From: Phytohabitans sp036906915
GTDB taxonomy: Bacteria > Actinomycetota > Actinomycetes > Mycobacteriales > Micromonosporaceae
DNA length: 64,000 nucleotides
Assembly: GCF_036906915.1 (NCBI RefSeq)
Contig: NZ_JBAKHX010000022.1
Coordinates: forward strand, 34,486-98,485
Direction of reading: 5' to 3'
Shown here: one piece after another, positions 19,186 through 28,221 of the stretch
Layout of the letters: each line of letters starts with the position of its first letter
Numbering within the stretch: the first letter of the stretch is position 1
The notes under the pieces: generated by a model
What the model was told of the DNA's origin: nothing
Databases searched by the model: none
The model's input: the letters and a program-made list of their open reading frames with translations, nothing else
Made by a program: the position numbers and the translations under genes

Positions 19186-20205
19186 TCACGCGGCGCTGGG
19201 TCGCTTGGGCCGTCGCCCGCCGGCCCGCGCACGCTCCGGCACCGGATACTCGTCGAGGGTTGATGGTGGGATGGCGCGCTGCAGGACGTCGCGCATGAGC
19301 AGCGCCATCGAGTACGCCGGGTCGGCGGCGAGCGCCCGGTCGATTCCGGCGTGCGCGAGCGCGCCCTGGCCGGAGCGCCACGCGGCGTAGGCGAGCAGGC
19401 TCGCGGGCCCGGCCACTACCTCCTCCTCGGCCCGCCGCACCACGTCGGCCCAGAGGTCCACGTACCAGTCTTCGTGCCCGGTGTGCTCCCACGCGTAGTC
19501 GCGAACCGGCAGATGCACCAGCAGCACCGTCAACCAGGCCACCTCGTCGTCGGTGAGCTGGCCGCCCTCTCGGTGCCTGGCCACCGCCGCGCGGACCGCC
19601 GCCGTGCCCGCGTCTCGCATCGCGCGGCTGCCGAGCACGTCACCGGGCGGAGCCGCGGCGAGCAGCTCGGCGAGCTTGGCGTCCGCGCGCTTGGTGGCTT
19701 GCCGCATCGACTCGCGGGCGAGGAAACCAACTGGCTCGACGCGCCGCACCAGCGCCTGCCGGTCTGGGAGCGCCACCTGGCCGGCCAGCGTGGCGGCGAC
19801 CGCGATGCCGCTGCTCGTCGCGTCATATGGCACGCCGTCGGGCGGGCAGCACTCGGGATTGCCGCACAGGTACGACCAGTACCGATCGGGGGACACGCGC
19901 AGCGCCTCGACCAGGGTCAAGCCGTGCCGTTCGAGGGCCGCGCTGGTCTCCTTGACCGGCCCGTCCACCAGGTCGGCCGACCCGTACCCGAGCACGGCGA
20001 CCGCCTCGACGCCCTGCCGGAGGACGACCGAGGTGTAGTAGTCGACGGAACCGGGAGGCGCGTCGAGGTCACCGCGGGCGGCGAACTCGATCCGCTTGTC
20101 GCGCATGCCCACCACGACCATGCTTTCGGTCGGATGGAAGCCCAGCAGGTAGGGAATGGCGGCGATCATGTCGGCGGGGGAACGGAGCGACATCGTGGGC
20201 GTCAT
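19186..20205 (-). CDS. DUF4192 domain protein
   Basis: A 339-residue actinobacterial DUF4192 protein. The N-terminus SPADMIAAIPYLLGFHPTES is the family signature and is followed by an alpha/beta domain and a helical C-terminal region with TPR-like helices (about 255-310), ending in a basic tail. Function is unknown. ATG 20205 is used; ATG 20193 is an alternative and the longer frame to 20274 is unlikely. It converges on fdhD with a 29-bp gap. Confidence 0.85.
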   Translation of the reverse strand: MTPTMSLRSPADMIAAIPYLLGFHPTESMVVVGMRDKRIEFAARGDLDAPPGSVDYYTSVVLRQGVEAVAVLGYGSADLVDGPVKETSAALERHGLTLVEALRVSPDRYWSYLCGNPECCPPDGVPYDATSSGIAVAATLAGQVALPDRQALVRRVEPVGFLARESMRQATKRADAKLAELLAAAPPGDVLGSRAMRDAGTAAVRAAVARHREGGQLTDDEVAWLTVLLVHLPVRDYAWEHTGHEDWYVDLWADVVRRAEEEVVAGPASLLAYAAWRSGQGALAHAGIDRALAADPAYSMALLMRDVLQRAIPPSTLDEYPVPERARAGGRRPKRPSAA

Positions 20206-20264
20206 GCGAGGCAGCCTGGCCGCCACCTGTCGGTGATCGGTAGGCCCTGTGGACGACACGCGGG

Positions 20265-20273
20265 TTATCCACA
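20265..20273 (+). promoter_or_regulatory. Perfect DnaA-box-like nonamer TTATCCACA
   Basis: TTATCCACA, the classic DnaA box, lies in the 90-bp spacer upstream of the DUF4192 gene, with CTGTGGACG about 17 bp to its left. A single box may be chance or a DnaA-regulated promoter; it is not an origin. Confidence 0.35.
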
Positions 20274-20295
20274 AGCACGCTGCGTATTGGCCCTG

Positions 20296-20802
20296 CTAGG
20301 AGCGGAATCGCAGATGGTGGATGTCCAATCCGTCCTTGCGTTCCTGGTCGCGCCGGCCGAGGTCGAGCGTGAGCTCCAGGGCGGTGAGCACGTCGAACCC
20401 GGCCGCGTGCAGGCTGCGGATCGCGTCGACGTTGCGCGACTCCGGCGAGATCGTCAGAGACGTCAGGCCCCGCTTGCGCCCCTCGGTGGCGACGTGGTCG
20501 AGCAGGGCCCGGCCGATACCCTGGCCGCGCCGCGCCTCGGTCACCACGACGGGCTGGACCTCGCCGGACCTGCCCTTCATGATCAGCCCGACGAGCCCGA
20601 CGACACCGTCCTCGGGATGGTCGGCGACCCACACGCCGGAGAGGTCGAGACGGGTCAGGTACTCCTCGAACGCGGCGCCCGGGTCGGCGCCGCCGAAGCC
20701 CGGATCGTCGTAAAGCTCCCGGTGCTGCGCGGCCAGCTCCACCCAGAGCCGGCGCCCGGCACTGTGGTCGTTCGGCCGGTATGACCTGATCGTCACCGCC
20801 AT
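20296..20802 (-). CDS. GNAT family N-acetyltransferase
   Basis: A 168-residue GNAT acetyltransferase. The acetyl-CoA-binding motif A is ARRGQGIGRALLDHV (about residues 90-104), preceded by the strand VQPVVVTE. The C-terminal strand-helix region SLHAAGFDVLTALELTLDL completes the fold. The substrate is unknown. It is divergent from the fructosamine-kinase-like gene. Confidence 0.85.
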   Translation of the reverse strand: MAVTIRSYRPNDHSAGRRLWVELAAQHRELYDDPGFGGADPGAAFEEYLTRLDLSGVWVADHPEDGVVGLVGLIMKGRSGEVQPVVVTEARRGQGIGRALLDHVATEGRKRGLTSLTISPESRNVDAIRSLHAAGFDVLTALELTLDLGRRDQERKDGLDIHHLRFRS

Positions 20803-20860
20803 GACGTCATGCTTACCCTTGTTCCGCCGGCCGCGACACCCACTTGGTTAGGTTGCCTCA

Positions 20861-21745
20861 ATGGACCTGGCGTACATACGGGCTCATCCACAGCACCTCC
20901 CCACGTTCCTGACCCACCAGCGGATAAGGGAGACGCCCGTCTCCGGGGGCAGCATCTGCACCGCCTCCCGGCTCACCCTCGACGACGGCAACTCGCTGTT
21001 CGCCAAGGCGTGGCGGGGCGCGGATCCGGTACCCGCCGGGTTTTTCGAAGCCGAGGCCGCCGGCCTGCGCTGGCTACGCGCGGCTCGCGGCGCCCCTGTC
21101 CCCGAGGTAGTGGCCGCGCTGCCCGACCTGCTCGCGCTGGAGTGGATCGACGCCGGCGAGCCCTCGCCGGCCGCGGCCGAGCGCTTCGGGCGCGAACTGG
21201 CCGCGACGCACCGCGCTGGCGCGAAGGCGTTCGGCGCGGAGTGGCCGGGCTTCATCGGCTCGCTCCCCGCGGGCAACGACCTCGATCGCGGCCCTTGGCC
21301 GCGGTGGTTCGCCGCCCACCGGCTGGCACCGTACCTGCGCATGTCGGCGGACCGGGGCGCGCTCGACCCGGCCGACGTCACGGCGGTGGAGCGGGTCATC
21401 GCCCGGATCGACGGGTACGGCGGCGCCGAGCCGCCCGCCCGGATCCACGGCGACCTGTGGCCCGGAAACGTGCTGTGGGCCGCGGGCGGGCGGGCCTGGC
21501 TGGTGGATCCGGCGGCGCACGGCGGTCACCGGGAGACCGACCTGGCACAGCTCGCGCTCTTCGGCGGCGCCCCGCACCTTGAGCGCATCCTGGCCGCCTA
21601 CAACGAGGCGTGGCCGCTCGCGGACGGCTGGCGTGACCGGGTCCCATTGCACCAATTGCACCTTTTGCTCGTACATACCGCGCTATTCGGCGCTGCGTAC
21701 CGCAGTGCGATACGCACCACGACCCGTACGCTGTTGGGCCCCTGA
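20861..21745 (+). CDS. Fructosamine kinase family protein
   Basis: A 294-residue protein-kinase-like enzyme of the fructosamine-3-kinase family, which phosphorylates sugars attached to amines and so triggers deglycation. The nucleotide-binding region is GGSICTASRLTL with Lys near FAKAW; the catalytic loop is ARIHGDLWPGNVLW and the metal-binding Asp is in WLVDPAAHGGH. ATG 20861 lies 6 nt after TAGGTT (20849-20854), so it may be leaderless. Confidence 0.9.
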   Translation: MDLAYIRAHPQHLPTFLTHQRIRETPVSGGSICTASRLTLDDGNSLFAKAWRGADPVPAGFFEAEAAGLRWLRAARGAPVPEVVAALPDLLALEWIDAGEPSPAAAERFGRELAATHRAGAKAFGAEWPGFIGSLPAGNDLDRGPWPRWFAAHRLAPYLRMSADRGALDPADVTAVERVIARIDGYGGAEPPARIHGDLWPGNVLWAAGGRAWLVDPAAHGGHRETDLAQLALFGGAPHLERILAAYNEAWPLADGWRDRVPLHQLHLLLVHTALFGAAYRSAIRTTTRTLLGP

Positions 21746-21763
21746 GCGGGGTACCGTCGAGTG

Positions 21764-22780
21764 GTGACGTCCGCAGGGCTCGTTGATCGATACGGGCGGG
21801 TGGCGACCGACCTGCGGGTCTCGCTGACCGACCGGTGCAACCTGCGCTGCTCGTACTGCATGCCCCCAGAGGGCCTGCCCTGGCTGCCCAACGCCGACGT
21901 GCTCACCGACGACGAGGTGATCCGGCTGGTGCGGGTGGCCGTGGAGCGGCTCGGCGTGCGCGAGGTGCGCTTCACCGGCGGCGAGCCGCTGATCCGCCCC
22001 GGCCTCACCAAGATCGTCGCGGCGAGCGCCGAGCTGGCGCCTCGGCCGCAGCTGTCGCTGACCACCAACGGCATCGGCCTGGAGCGCCTCGCCCGGCCGC
22101 TGCGCGAGGCAGGGCTGGACAGGGTCAACATCTCACTGGACACGCTCGACGCCGACCGGTTCGAGCGGCTGACCCACCGGCGGCGCCACCACGACGTGCT
22201 GGCTGGGCTGACCGCCGCTGTGGCCGCCGGCTTGACGCCAGTGAAGATCAACGCGGTGCTGCTGCGAGGCGTCAACGACGACGAGGCACCGGCGCTGCTC
22301 CGGTTCGCCCTGGCGCACGGCTACGAGCTGCGGTTCATCGAGCAGATGCCCCTCGACGCCCAGCACGCCTGGGACCGCGGCACGATGATCACGGCCGCGG
22401 AGATCCTCGCCGCGCTCCAGGCCGAGTTCACGCTCCTGCCCGACCCGGCCGAACGCGGTGGCGCGCCCGCCGAGACCTGGCTGGTCGACGGCTCCAACGG
22501 ACTCGACGGGCGGCCGACGAAGGTGGGAGTCATCGGCAGCGTCACCCGGCCGTTCTGCGGCGACTGCGACCGCACCCGCCTGACCGCCGACGGCCAGGTG
22601 CGCAACTGCCTCTTCGCCACCGAAGAGTCCGACCTGCGGGGCGCGCTGCGCGGCGGCGCCGACGACGACGAGATCGCCCGGCGGTGGCGGGCCGCCATGT
22701 GGGGCAAGCGGGCCGGCCACGGCATCGATGACTCGAAGTTCCTTCAGCCGGCTCGGCCCATGTCCGCGATCGGCGGCTGA
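21764..22780 (+). CDS. moaA: GTP 3',8-cyclase MoaA
   Basis: MoaA is the radical SAM enzyme that starts molybdopterin synthesis from GTP. The SAM-cluster motif CNLRCSYC is near residue 24; the second iron-sulfur cluster lies in CGDCDRTRLTADGQVRNC; the essential C-terminal GG ends the protein. GTG 21764 is chosen over GTG 21761 because TACCGT (21752-21757) is 6 nt upstream, matching the leaderless pattern seen elsewhere in this window. It is followed 2 nt later by moaD. Confidence 0.96.
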   Translation: MTSAGLVDRYGRVATDLRVSLTDRCNLRCSYCMPPEGLPWLPNADVLTDDEVIRLVRVAVERLGVREVRFTGGEPLIRPGLTKIVAASAELAPRPQLSLTTNGIGLERLARPLREAGLDRVNISLDTLDADRFERLTHRRRHHDVLAGLTAAVAAGLTPVKINAVLLRGVNDDEAPALLRFALAHGYELRFIEQMPLDAQHAWDRGTMITAAEILAALQAEFTLLPDPAERGGAPAETWLVDGSNGLDGRPTKVGVIGSVTRPFCGDCDRTRLTADGQVRNCLFATEESDLRGALRGGADDDEIARRWRAAMWGKRAGHGIDDSKFLQPARPMSAIGG

Positions 22781-22782
22781 CC

Positions 22783-23025
22783 ATGATCACAGTGCGGTAC
22801 TTCGCGGGCGCGCGCGCCGCCGCGGGGACGGACCATGACGCGGCACCGGCCGGATTCTCGCTCGACGAACTGGCCGTGGAGCTGACGAGCCGGCGCGGGG
22901 AACGGCTGGGCACCGTCCTGAAGGCGGCCAGCTTCCTCGTGGACGGGGTCGCCTGTCATGATCGCAGCAAAGCGCTGCCTGACGGGGTGACGGTGGATGT
23001 GCTGCCCCCATTCGCTGGGGGGTAA
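22783..23025 (+). CDS. moaD: MoaD/ThiS family sulfur carrier
   Basis: An 80-residue ubiquitin-fold protein, the small subunit of molybdopterin synthase. It starts MITVRYFAGARAAAG and ends with the required PPFAGG, whose terminal glycine is thiocarboxylated. It begins 2 nt after moaA. The large subunit gene moaE is in the second Moco operon at 40.5 kb. No MoeB-type activating enzyme is in the window. Confidence 0.93.
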   Translation: MITVRYFAGARAAAGTDHDAAPAGFSLDELAVELTSRRGERLGTVLKAASFLVDGVACHDRSKALPDGVTVDVLPPFAGG

Positions 23026-23028
23026 AAG

Positions 23029-24255
23029 TTGATCGTGGGCTTCCTGGTGTTCGCGTTCACCGTCCTGGGCCTGATCCACCTGTACCTCTGGAAGCGCCTG
23101 GTACGCGACACCACACGCCGAGGCCCGTGGCGGCGCGCCGGAGGCATCGCCGCCATCCTGCTCCCCGTGCTGGTCGCCGCCACCCTCGTCGGCACCCGCA
23201 TGGGCGTGTGGTGGCTCGCCTGGCCGGGATACCTGTGGCTCGCGCTGATGTTCTACCTGCTGGTCACGCTCGTGCTCCTAGAGGTGCCGATGCTGGTGGC
23301 GAAGCTCTGGCTGCGCCTGCGGCGGCGCCGTGCCGCCGCCGCGCCCGCACCGGAGCTCGTAGGCGCGGGCGGCCCGCCTTCCGAGCCGCCGCCGGCGCCT
23401 CCGGCAGCGACCCCAGCACCGGAAGATCACGACAACAGCCGCCGGTTGCTGCTCGCGCGCGGGGCCGCCATCTTCGCCGGCCTCACCGCCGCGAGCGTCA
23501 CCGGGTACGGCGTCCGCAGCGCGCTCGGCCCGCCGCGGATCGACCGGGTGCGGATCCCGCTCGCCAAGCTCCCGCGCACCATGGACGGCACCCGGATCGC
23601 CCTGGTGTCCGACATCCACCTTGGACCGCTGCGCGGCCGTAGCCACACCCAGCGGATCGTCTCCATGATCAACGACATGGACGCCGACGTCGTAGCGGTG
23701 GTCGGCGACCTGGTCGACGGCACCGTCGACGAGTTGGGCGCGGCGGCCGCGCCGCTGGGCGACCTGCGTTCCCGCCGGGGCAGCTTCTTCGTCACCGGCA
23801 ACCACGAGTACTTCTCGGGTTACGAGCCGTGGCTCGACGAGCTGACCGCCTTGGGCGTGCGCCCGCTCCGCAACGAGCGGCTGGAGATCGAAGGCCTCGA
23901 CCTGGCCGGCGTCAACGACGTCACCGGTGAGGAGTACGACGACGGGCCGGACTTCGCCAAGACCTTCGACGGCCGCGATTCCAGCCGGCCGGTCGTGCTG
24001 CTCGCCCACCAGCCGGTGCAGGTGCACGAAGCCGCGAAGCACGGCGTCGACCTACAGCTCTCCGGGCACACACACGGCGGCCAGATGGTGCCGTTCCACC
24101 TGCTCGTCGCGCTGGAGCAGCCGGTCGTCACCGGCCTTGCCACCATCGACGGCACCCAGGTGTACGTGACCAACGGCGCCGGGTTCTGGGGGCCACCCGT
24201 CCGCGTGGGCGCACCACCCCAGGTCACCCTGGTAGAACTCACCGCTGTCGGCTGA
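23029..24255 (+). CDS. Membrane-anchored metallophosphoesterase
   Basis: A 408-residue calcineurin-like phosphoesterase (YkuE/YaeI-type). Three to four membrane segments occupy residues 1-100, followed by a Pro/Ala linker, a further hydrophobic segment after RRLLLARGAA, and the catalytic domain from about residue 185. Metal motifs are SDIHLGPL, GDLVDG, GNHEY, the LAHQP segment and SGHTHGGQ. The TTG at 23029 follows the GGGGGGTAAAAG region just after moaD; GTG 23035 is possible. Substrates could be phospholipid or nucleotide derivatives. Confidence 0.88.
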   Translation: MIVGFLVFAFTVLGLIHLYLWKRLVRDTTRRGPWRRAGGIAAILLPVLVAATLVGTRMGVWWLAWPGYLWLALMFYLLVTLVLLEVPMLVAKLWLRLRRRRAAAAPAPELVGAGGPPSEPPPAPPAATPAPEDHDNSRRLLLARGAAIFAGLTAASVTGYGVRSALGPPRIDRVRIPLAKLPRTMDGTRIALVSDIHLGPLRGRSHTQRIVSMINDMDADVVAVVGDLVDGTVDELGAAAAPLGDLRSRRGSFFVTGNHEYFSGYEPWLDELTALGVRPLRNERLEIEGLDLAGVNDVTGEEYDDGPDFAKTFDGRDSSRPVVLLAHQPVQVHEAAKHGVDLQLSGHTHGGQMVPFHLLVALEQPVVTGLATIDGTQVYVTNGAGFWGPPVRVGAPPQVTLVELTAVG

Positions 24256-24266
24256 GCGTCATTGGT

Positions 24267-24280
24267 CACGCTAGAGCGTG
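24267..24280. promoter_or_regulatory. Inverted repeat upstream of the EndoQ-UvrD gene
   Basis: CACGCT-AG-AGCGTG is a perfect 6-bp inverted repeat with a 2-nt centre, 16 bp before the first start codon of the fusion gene. It could be an operator. It does not match the actinobacterial LexA box. Confidence 0.35.
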
Positions 24281-24296
24281 GCGCCGCGCGCTGACA

Positions 24297-27200
24297 GTGG
24301 GACGCGTGGCAGTATGCGGCGTGCCTCCGTTCAGCGTTGCACCTCAGGACGGCTTCCCCGCGAACCCGTACGTCGCGGATCTGCACATCCACTCCAAGTA
24401 CTCGCGCGCCTGCTCCCGCGACCTCAACCTGCCGAATCTGGCCTGGTGGGCCCGGCGCAAAGGGGTGAGCCTCCTCGGCACCGGTGATTTCACGCATCCG
24501 GCCTGGTACGACCACCTGCGGGAGGCGCTGCTCCCCGCCGAGCCGGGCCTTTTCCGGCTGAGCCCCGAGGCCGAGCGCGACATCGCCCGCAAGCTGCCGC
24601 CCCGGCTCGCCAGCACGGCCGAGGCGCAGCCGGTGCGGTTCATGCTTTCGGTGGAGATTTCCACGATCTACAAGCGTGGCGACCGCACTCGCAAGGTGCA
24701 CCACCTCATCTACCTGCCGGACCTCGACGCTGTGGCCCGCTTCAACACGGCGCTCGGCCGGATCGGCAACATCGGCGCGGACGGGCGGCCGATCCTGGGC
24801 CTCGACTCCCGCGACCTGCTGGAGATCACGCTGGAGGCCAGCCCCGACGGGTACCTGGTGCCGGCGCACATCTGGACGCCGTGGTTCTCCGCGCTCGGCT
24901 CGAAGTCCGGCTTCGACGCGATCGCCGACTGCTACGCCGACCTGGCCGACCACATCTTCGCCGTGGAGACCGGGCTCTCGTCCGACCCGGAGATGAACTG
25001 GCGGGTGTCCAGCCTGGACCGGTACCAGCTGGTGTCCAACTCGGACGCGCACTCCCTGCCGGCGCTGGCCCGCGAGGCGACCGTGCTGACGGCGCCGCTC
25101 GACTACTACGGCGTGCGCGAGGCCCTGCGCACAGGTGACGGGCTGCACGGCACCCTCGAGTTCTTCCCGGAGGAGGGCAAGTACCACGCCGATGGCCACC
25201 GCGCCTGCGGGGTGAACTGGCAGCCCAGCCAGACCCGGGAGGCGGGCGGGCTGTGCCCCGAATGTGGAAAGCCGCTGACCGTCGGGGTGCTGAGCCGGGT
25301 GGAAGACCTCGCCGACCGCACCGACGCCCGGGCTGACGCGAAGGCGGTCACCCACCTGCTGTCGCTGCCGCAGATCATCGGCGAGATCCACGGCGTCGGC
25401 CCGCGGTCCAAGACCGTCGACGGCCAGGTCAACACGCTGGTCGCGGCGCTCGGGCCGGAGCTGGAAATCCTCACGAAGGCGCCGCTGGCCGACATCGGCC
25501 AGGTGGGCGGCGAACTGCTGGCCGAGGCCGTCGCGCGCTTGCGCCGCGGGCAGGTGCGGCGAATTCCCGGGTACGACGGCGAGTACGGGATCATCAAAAT
25601 CTTCGAACCGGACGAGCTGCCCCGCGGCGGCCATGGCCACCAGGTGGACGCGCTCTTCGACGTACCCCTGCCCGCGCAGCGGCGCCCCGCGGAGCCGGCG
25701 CCGAAACGGAAAGCCGAGCCCGCGCCGGAGCGGAAGCGCCGAGCGCAGCGAACCGAGCCGCTGGAGCCTCTCCGGCCAAGCCCCCCGCCGCCCTCCCCTC
25801 ACGAGCCGTTCGAGCCGATGCTCTCCGGCATGGAGGAGGTCGGCACCGGCCTGCTCGACCGGCTCGACGCGCTCCAGCGGGTCGCGGCCTCCGCACCCGG
25901 CGGGCCGCTGCTCATCGTGGCCGGCCCGGGCACCGGCAAGACCCGCACGCTGACGCACCGCATCGCGTACCTGTGCGCCGAACTGAACGTCTACCCCGAG
26001 CACTGCCTGGCGATCACGTTCACCCGGCGGGCGGCCGAGGAGCTGCGGGTGCGGCTCGACGGGCTGCTCGGCCCGGTCGCCGAAGACGTCACCGTGGCGA
26101 CGTTCCACTCGCTGGGCCTCGCGATCCTGCGCGAACGGGCGGTCGCCGCCGGCCTCCAGGACGGCTTCGCCATCGCCGACGACACCCAGCGCGCCGATGC
26201 GCGGGCCGAGGCCGGTGACGACGAGGCCGCGTACACGAAGCTGCTGCGCGCCGCCAACCTGGTCGATCTGGACGAGTTGGTCACGCTGCCGGTCGCGCTG
26301 CTGCGAGACGAACCCGAGCTGGTCGAGCACTACCGGGCGCGCTGGCAGTGGATCTTCGTCGACGAGTACCAGGACGTCGACGCGACCCAGTACGAGCTGT
26401 TGCGCCTGCTCAGCCCGGCCGACGGCAACCTCTGCGCCATCGGCGACCCCGACCAGGCGATCTACTCGTTCCGCGGCGCAGACGTGACGTACTTCCTGCG
26501 CTTCGCCCAGGACTTCACCGACGCCCGACTGGTCCGCCTGACCCGCAACTACCGGTCCGCGGCGCCGATCGTGGCCGCCGCCGTGCAGGCCATCGCGCCG
26601 TCCACGCTGGTGCGGGGACGGCGCCTCGACCCGGCCCGCCTCGACCCGGAGGCGCCCCTGGTCGGCCGGTACGCCGCCGACTCCGCCGGCGACGAGGCCG
26701 ACTTCGTGCGCCGCACCGTCGACGAGCTGGTCGGCGGCGTCTCCCACCGTTCACTCGACTCCGGCAAGATCGACGGACGCTCGTCCACGATCTCGTTCTC
26801 CGACATCGCCGTGCTGTACCGCACCGACGCGCAGGCCGCGACGATCGTCGACGCGCTATCGCGGGCGGGTATCCCGGTGCAGAAGCGCTCGCACAACCGG
26901 CTGCGGGACCGGCCGGGCGTCGCCGCGATCGCCCGCGAGCTGCGCCACGCCACCGGGCTGGACGGCGCGCTCGCCGCCCGGGTACGCCTCGCCGGGCAGG
27001 TGCTGGCCGACCGGTTCGCGGCGCCTACTCTCGACACGCCCGTCACCACCACCCCGGAAGACATCTGGGCGGCCGTCGAGCTGCTGATGCCGCTGGCCCA
27101 GCGGTGCGGCGACGACCTGCCGCTCTTCCTCGGCCAGATCGCCACCGGCGCCGAGGTCGACGCCCTGGACCCGCGCGCCGAGGCGGTCACCCTGCTGACC

Positions 27201-27515
27201 CTGCACGCCGCCAAGGGCCTCGAATTCCCCGTGGTGTTCCTGGTCGGCTGCGAAGACGGGCTGTTGCCGCTGCGGCTGCCCGGGCGCCCGCCCACCGACG
27301 ACGACCTGGCCGAGGAGCGGCGGCTCTTCTTCGTCGGCCTGACCCGGGCGCAGGACCGCCTGTACGTAACCCACGCCGCCCGGCGTACCCGATTCGGCAC
27401 CGAACGCGAAACCCGGCCAACACCCTTTCTCGACGCGATCGACGCGGGTCTGTTCGAACGGCTGGGTGACGCCGCCGCCAGGCGCCCCAAGGATCGTCAG
27501 CTCAGGCTTCTCTAG
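24297..27515 (+). CDS. EndoQ-like PHP endonuclease fused to UvrD/PcrA-type helicase
   Basis: A 1072-residue two-part enzyme. Residues 20-430 resemble archaeal/bacterial endonuclease Q, which nicks DNA at uracil, hypoxanthine and AP sites: PHP motifs DLHIHSKYS (His30, His32), GTGDFTHP and NSDAHS (near 250), a zinc site built by His301, Cys304, Cys320 and Cys323, and the GYDGEYGIIKIF end motif. A Pro/Glu/Lys-rich linker (about 430-515) leads to an SF1A helicase with Walker A PGTGKT (near 545), DEYQDVD (near 688), GDPDQAIYSFRG, LTRNYRS, LHAAKGLEF and VGLTRAQDR. All helicase motifs look intact. GTG 24297, 24306 and 24321 are alternative starts. Best inference: coupled lesion incision and unwinding. 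Confidence 0.9.
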   Translation: MGRVAVCGVPPFSVAPQDGFPANPYVADLHIHSKYSRACSRDLNLPNLAWWARRKGVSLLGTGDFTHPAWYDHLREALLPAEPGLFRLSPEAERDIARKLPPRLASTAEAQPVRFMLSVEISTIYKRGDRTRKVHHLIYLPDLDAVARFNTALGRIGNIGADGRPILGLDSRDLLEITLEASPDGYLVPAHIWTPWFSALGSKSGFDAIADCYADLADHIFAVETGLSSDPEMNWRVSSLDRYQLVSNSDAHSLPALAREATVLTAPLDYYGVREALRTGDGLHGTLEFFPEEGKYHADGHRACGVNWQPSQTREAGGLCPECGKPLTVGVLSRVEDLADRTDARADAKAVTHLLSLPQIIGEIHGVGPRSKTVDGQVNTLVAALGPELEILTKAPLADIGQVGGELLAEAVARLRRGQVRRIPGYDGEYGIIKIFEPDELPRGGHGHQVDALFDVPLPAQRRPAEPAPKRKAEPAPERKRRAQRTEPLEPLRPSPPPPSPHEPFEPMLSGMEEVGTGLLDRLDALQRVAASAPGGPLLIVAGPGTGKTRTLTHRIAYLCAELNVYPEHCLAITFTRRAAEELRVRLDGLLGPVAEDVTVATFHSLGLAILRERAVAAGLQDGFAIADDTQRADARAEAGDDEAAYTKLLRAANLVDLDELVTLPVALLRDEPELVEHYRARWQWIFVDEYQDVDATQYELLRLLSPADGNLCAIGDPDQAIYSFRGADVTYFLRFAQDFTDARLVRLTRNYRSAAPIVAAAVQAIAPSTLVRGRRLDPARLDPEAPLVGRYAADSAGDEADFVRRTVDELVGGVSHRSLDSGKIDGRSSTISFSDIAVLYRTDAQAATIVDALSRAGIPVQKRSHNRLRDRPGVAAIARELRHATGLDGALAARVRLAGQVLADRFAAPTLDTPVTTTPEDIWAAVELLMPLAQRCGDDLPLFLGQIATGAEVDALDPRAEAVTLLTLHAAKGLEFPVVFLVGCEDGLLPLRLPGRPPTDDDLAEERRLFFVGLTRAQDRLYVTHAARRTRFGTERETRPTPFLDAIDAGLFERLGDAAARRPKDRQLRLL

Positions 27516-27585
27516 GGGCCTGCCCTTTATCGGCACTGTCGGGTTTGCGACCGCGGTCCGGCCGGTCGAGGTCCACACTCCGGCC

Positions 27586-28221
27586 ATGGCATTTTCCCTG
27601 GTCGCCGTGGCGGAAGGCACGCTCGTGCGCGCCGGCATAGCGGCCCTCGTGGGCGGCCACGACGACCTGCTTCTCGCGGGCGTGGCCGGCACGGTCGACG
27701 AGGCCCGGCCGCTCATCGACCAGGTGCGCCCAGCCGCCGTCCTGCTCGACAGGTACCTCGGCGGCGACGCGCTCGCGTACGGCGCCGCGCTGCGCCACCG
27801 CCACCCGCATCCAGGGGTGGTGCTGATCGGCGGGCACGACGACGACCTGCTCTTCCGGGCACTGGACGCGGGGCTGTCCGCGTACGTGCCCTGGGACGCG
27901 AAGCCGGCCACGATCCTCGCGGCCATCCGGCACGCCGCGGCGGCACCGTCGTCCTTCACCGCACCCGACCTAGCGGCCGCCATGGCGCGCCGCCGGCAGG
28001 GCCGGGTCGCCGCGCTCAGCCCGCGGGAACGGGAGGTGCTGCTGCTCCTGCGCGACGGGCTGACCGCGCCCGGCATCGCGATCGCGCTGCGGGTCAGCGA
28101 CTCCACCATCAAGACGTACCTGGCCCGGTTGTACGACAAGCTCGGCGTGCACGGCCGCGGCCAGGCGGTGACGGCGGCCGCCGAGCAGGGCCTCATCGGG
28201 CAGCGGCAAGCTACTGGATGA
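27586..28221 (+). CDS. LuxR/NarL-type response-regulator-like transcription factor
   Basis: A 211-residue protein with a receiver-like domain (1-120) and a LuxR helix-turn-helix (about 145-205: LSPREREVLLLLRDGL, VSDSTIKTYLARLYDKLGV). Asp55 in LLDRYLGG is in the phosphoacceptor position, but the usual acidic pair after strand 1 is reduced to a single Glu (VAVAEGTLV), so phosphorylation may be weak or absent. No histidine kinase is adjacent. Its end overlaps the end of tadC by 11 bp. It may regulate the pilus operon, though nothing in the sequence proves it. Confidence 0.85.
   Translation: MAFSLVAVAEGTLVRAGIAALVGGHDDLLLAGVAGTVDEARPLIDQVRPAAVLLDRYLGGDALAYGAALRHRHPHPGVVLIGGHDDDLLFRALDAGLSAYVPWDAKPATILAAIRHAAAAPSSFTAPDLAAAMARRRQGRVAALSPREREVLLLLRDGLTAPGIAIALRVSDSTIKTYLARLYDKLGVHGRGQAVTAAAEQGLIGQRQATG

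Noticed and set aside
23820..26747. 975-codon minus-strand open frame
   Set aside because: It lies opposite the metallophosphoesterase and EndoQ-UvrD genes, both with intact motifs; it is an antisense shadow.
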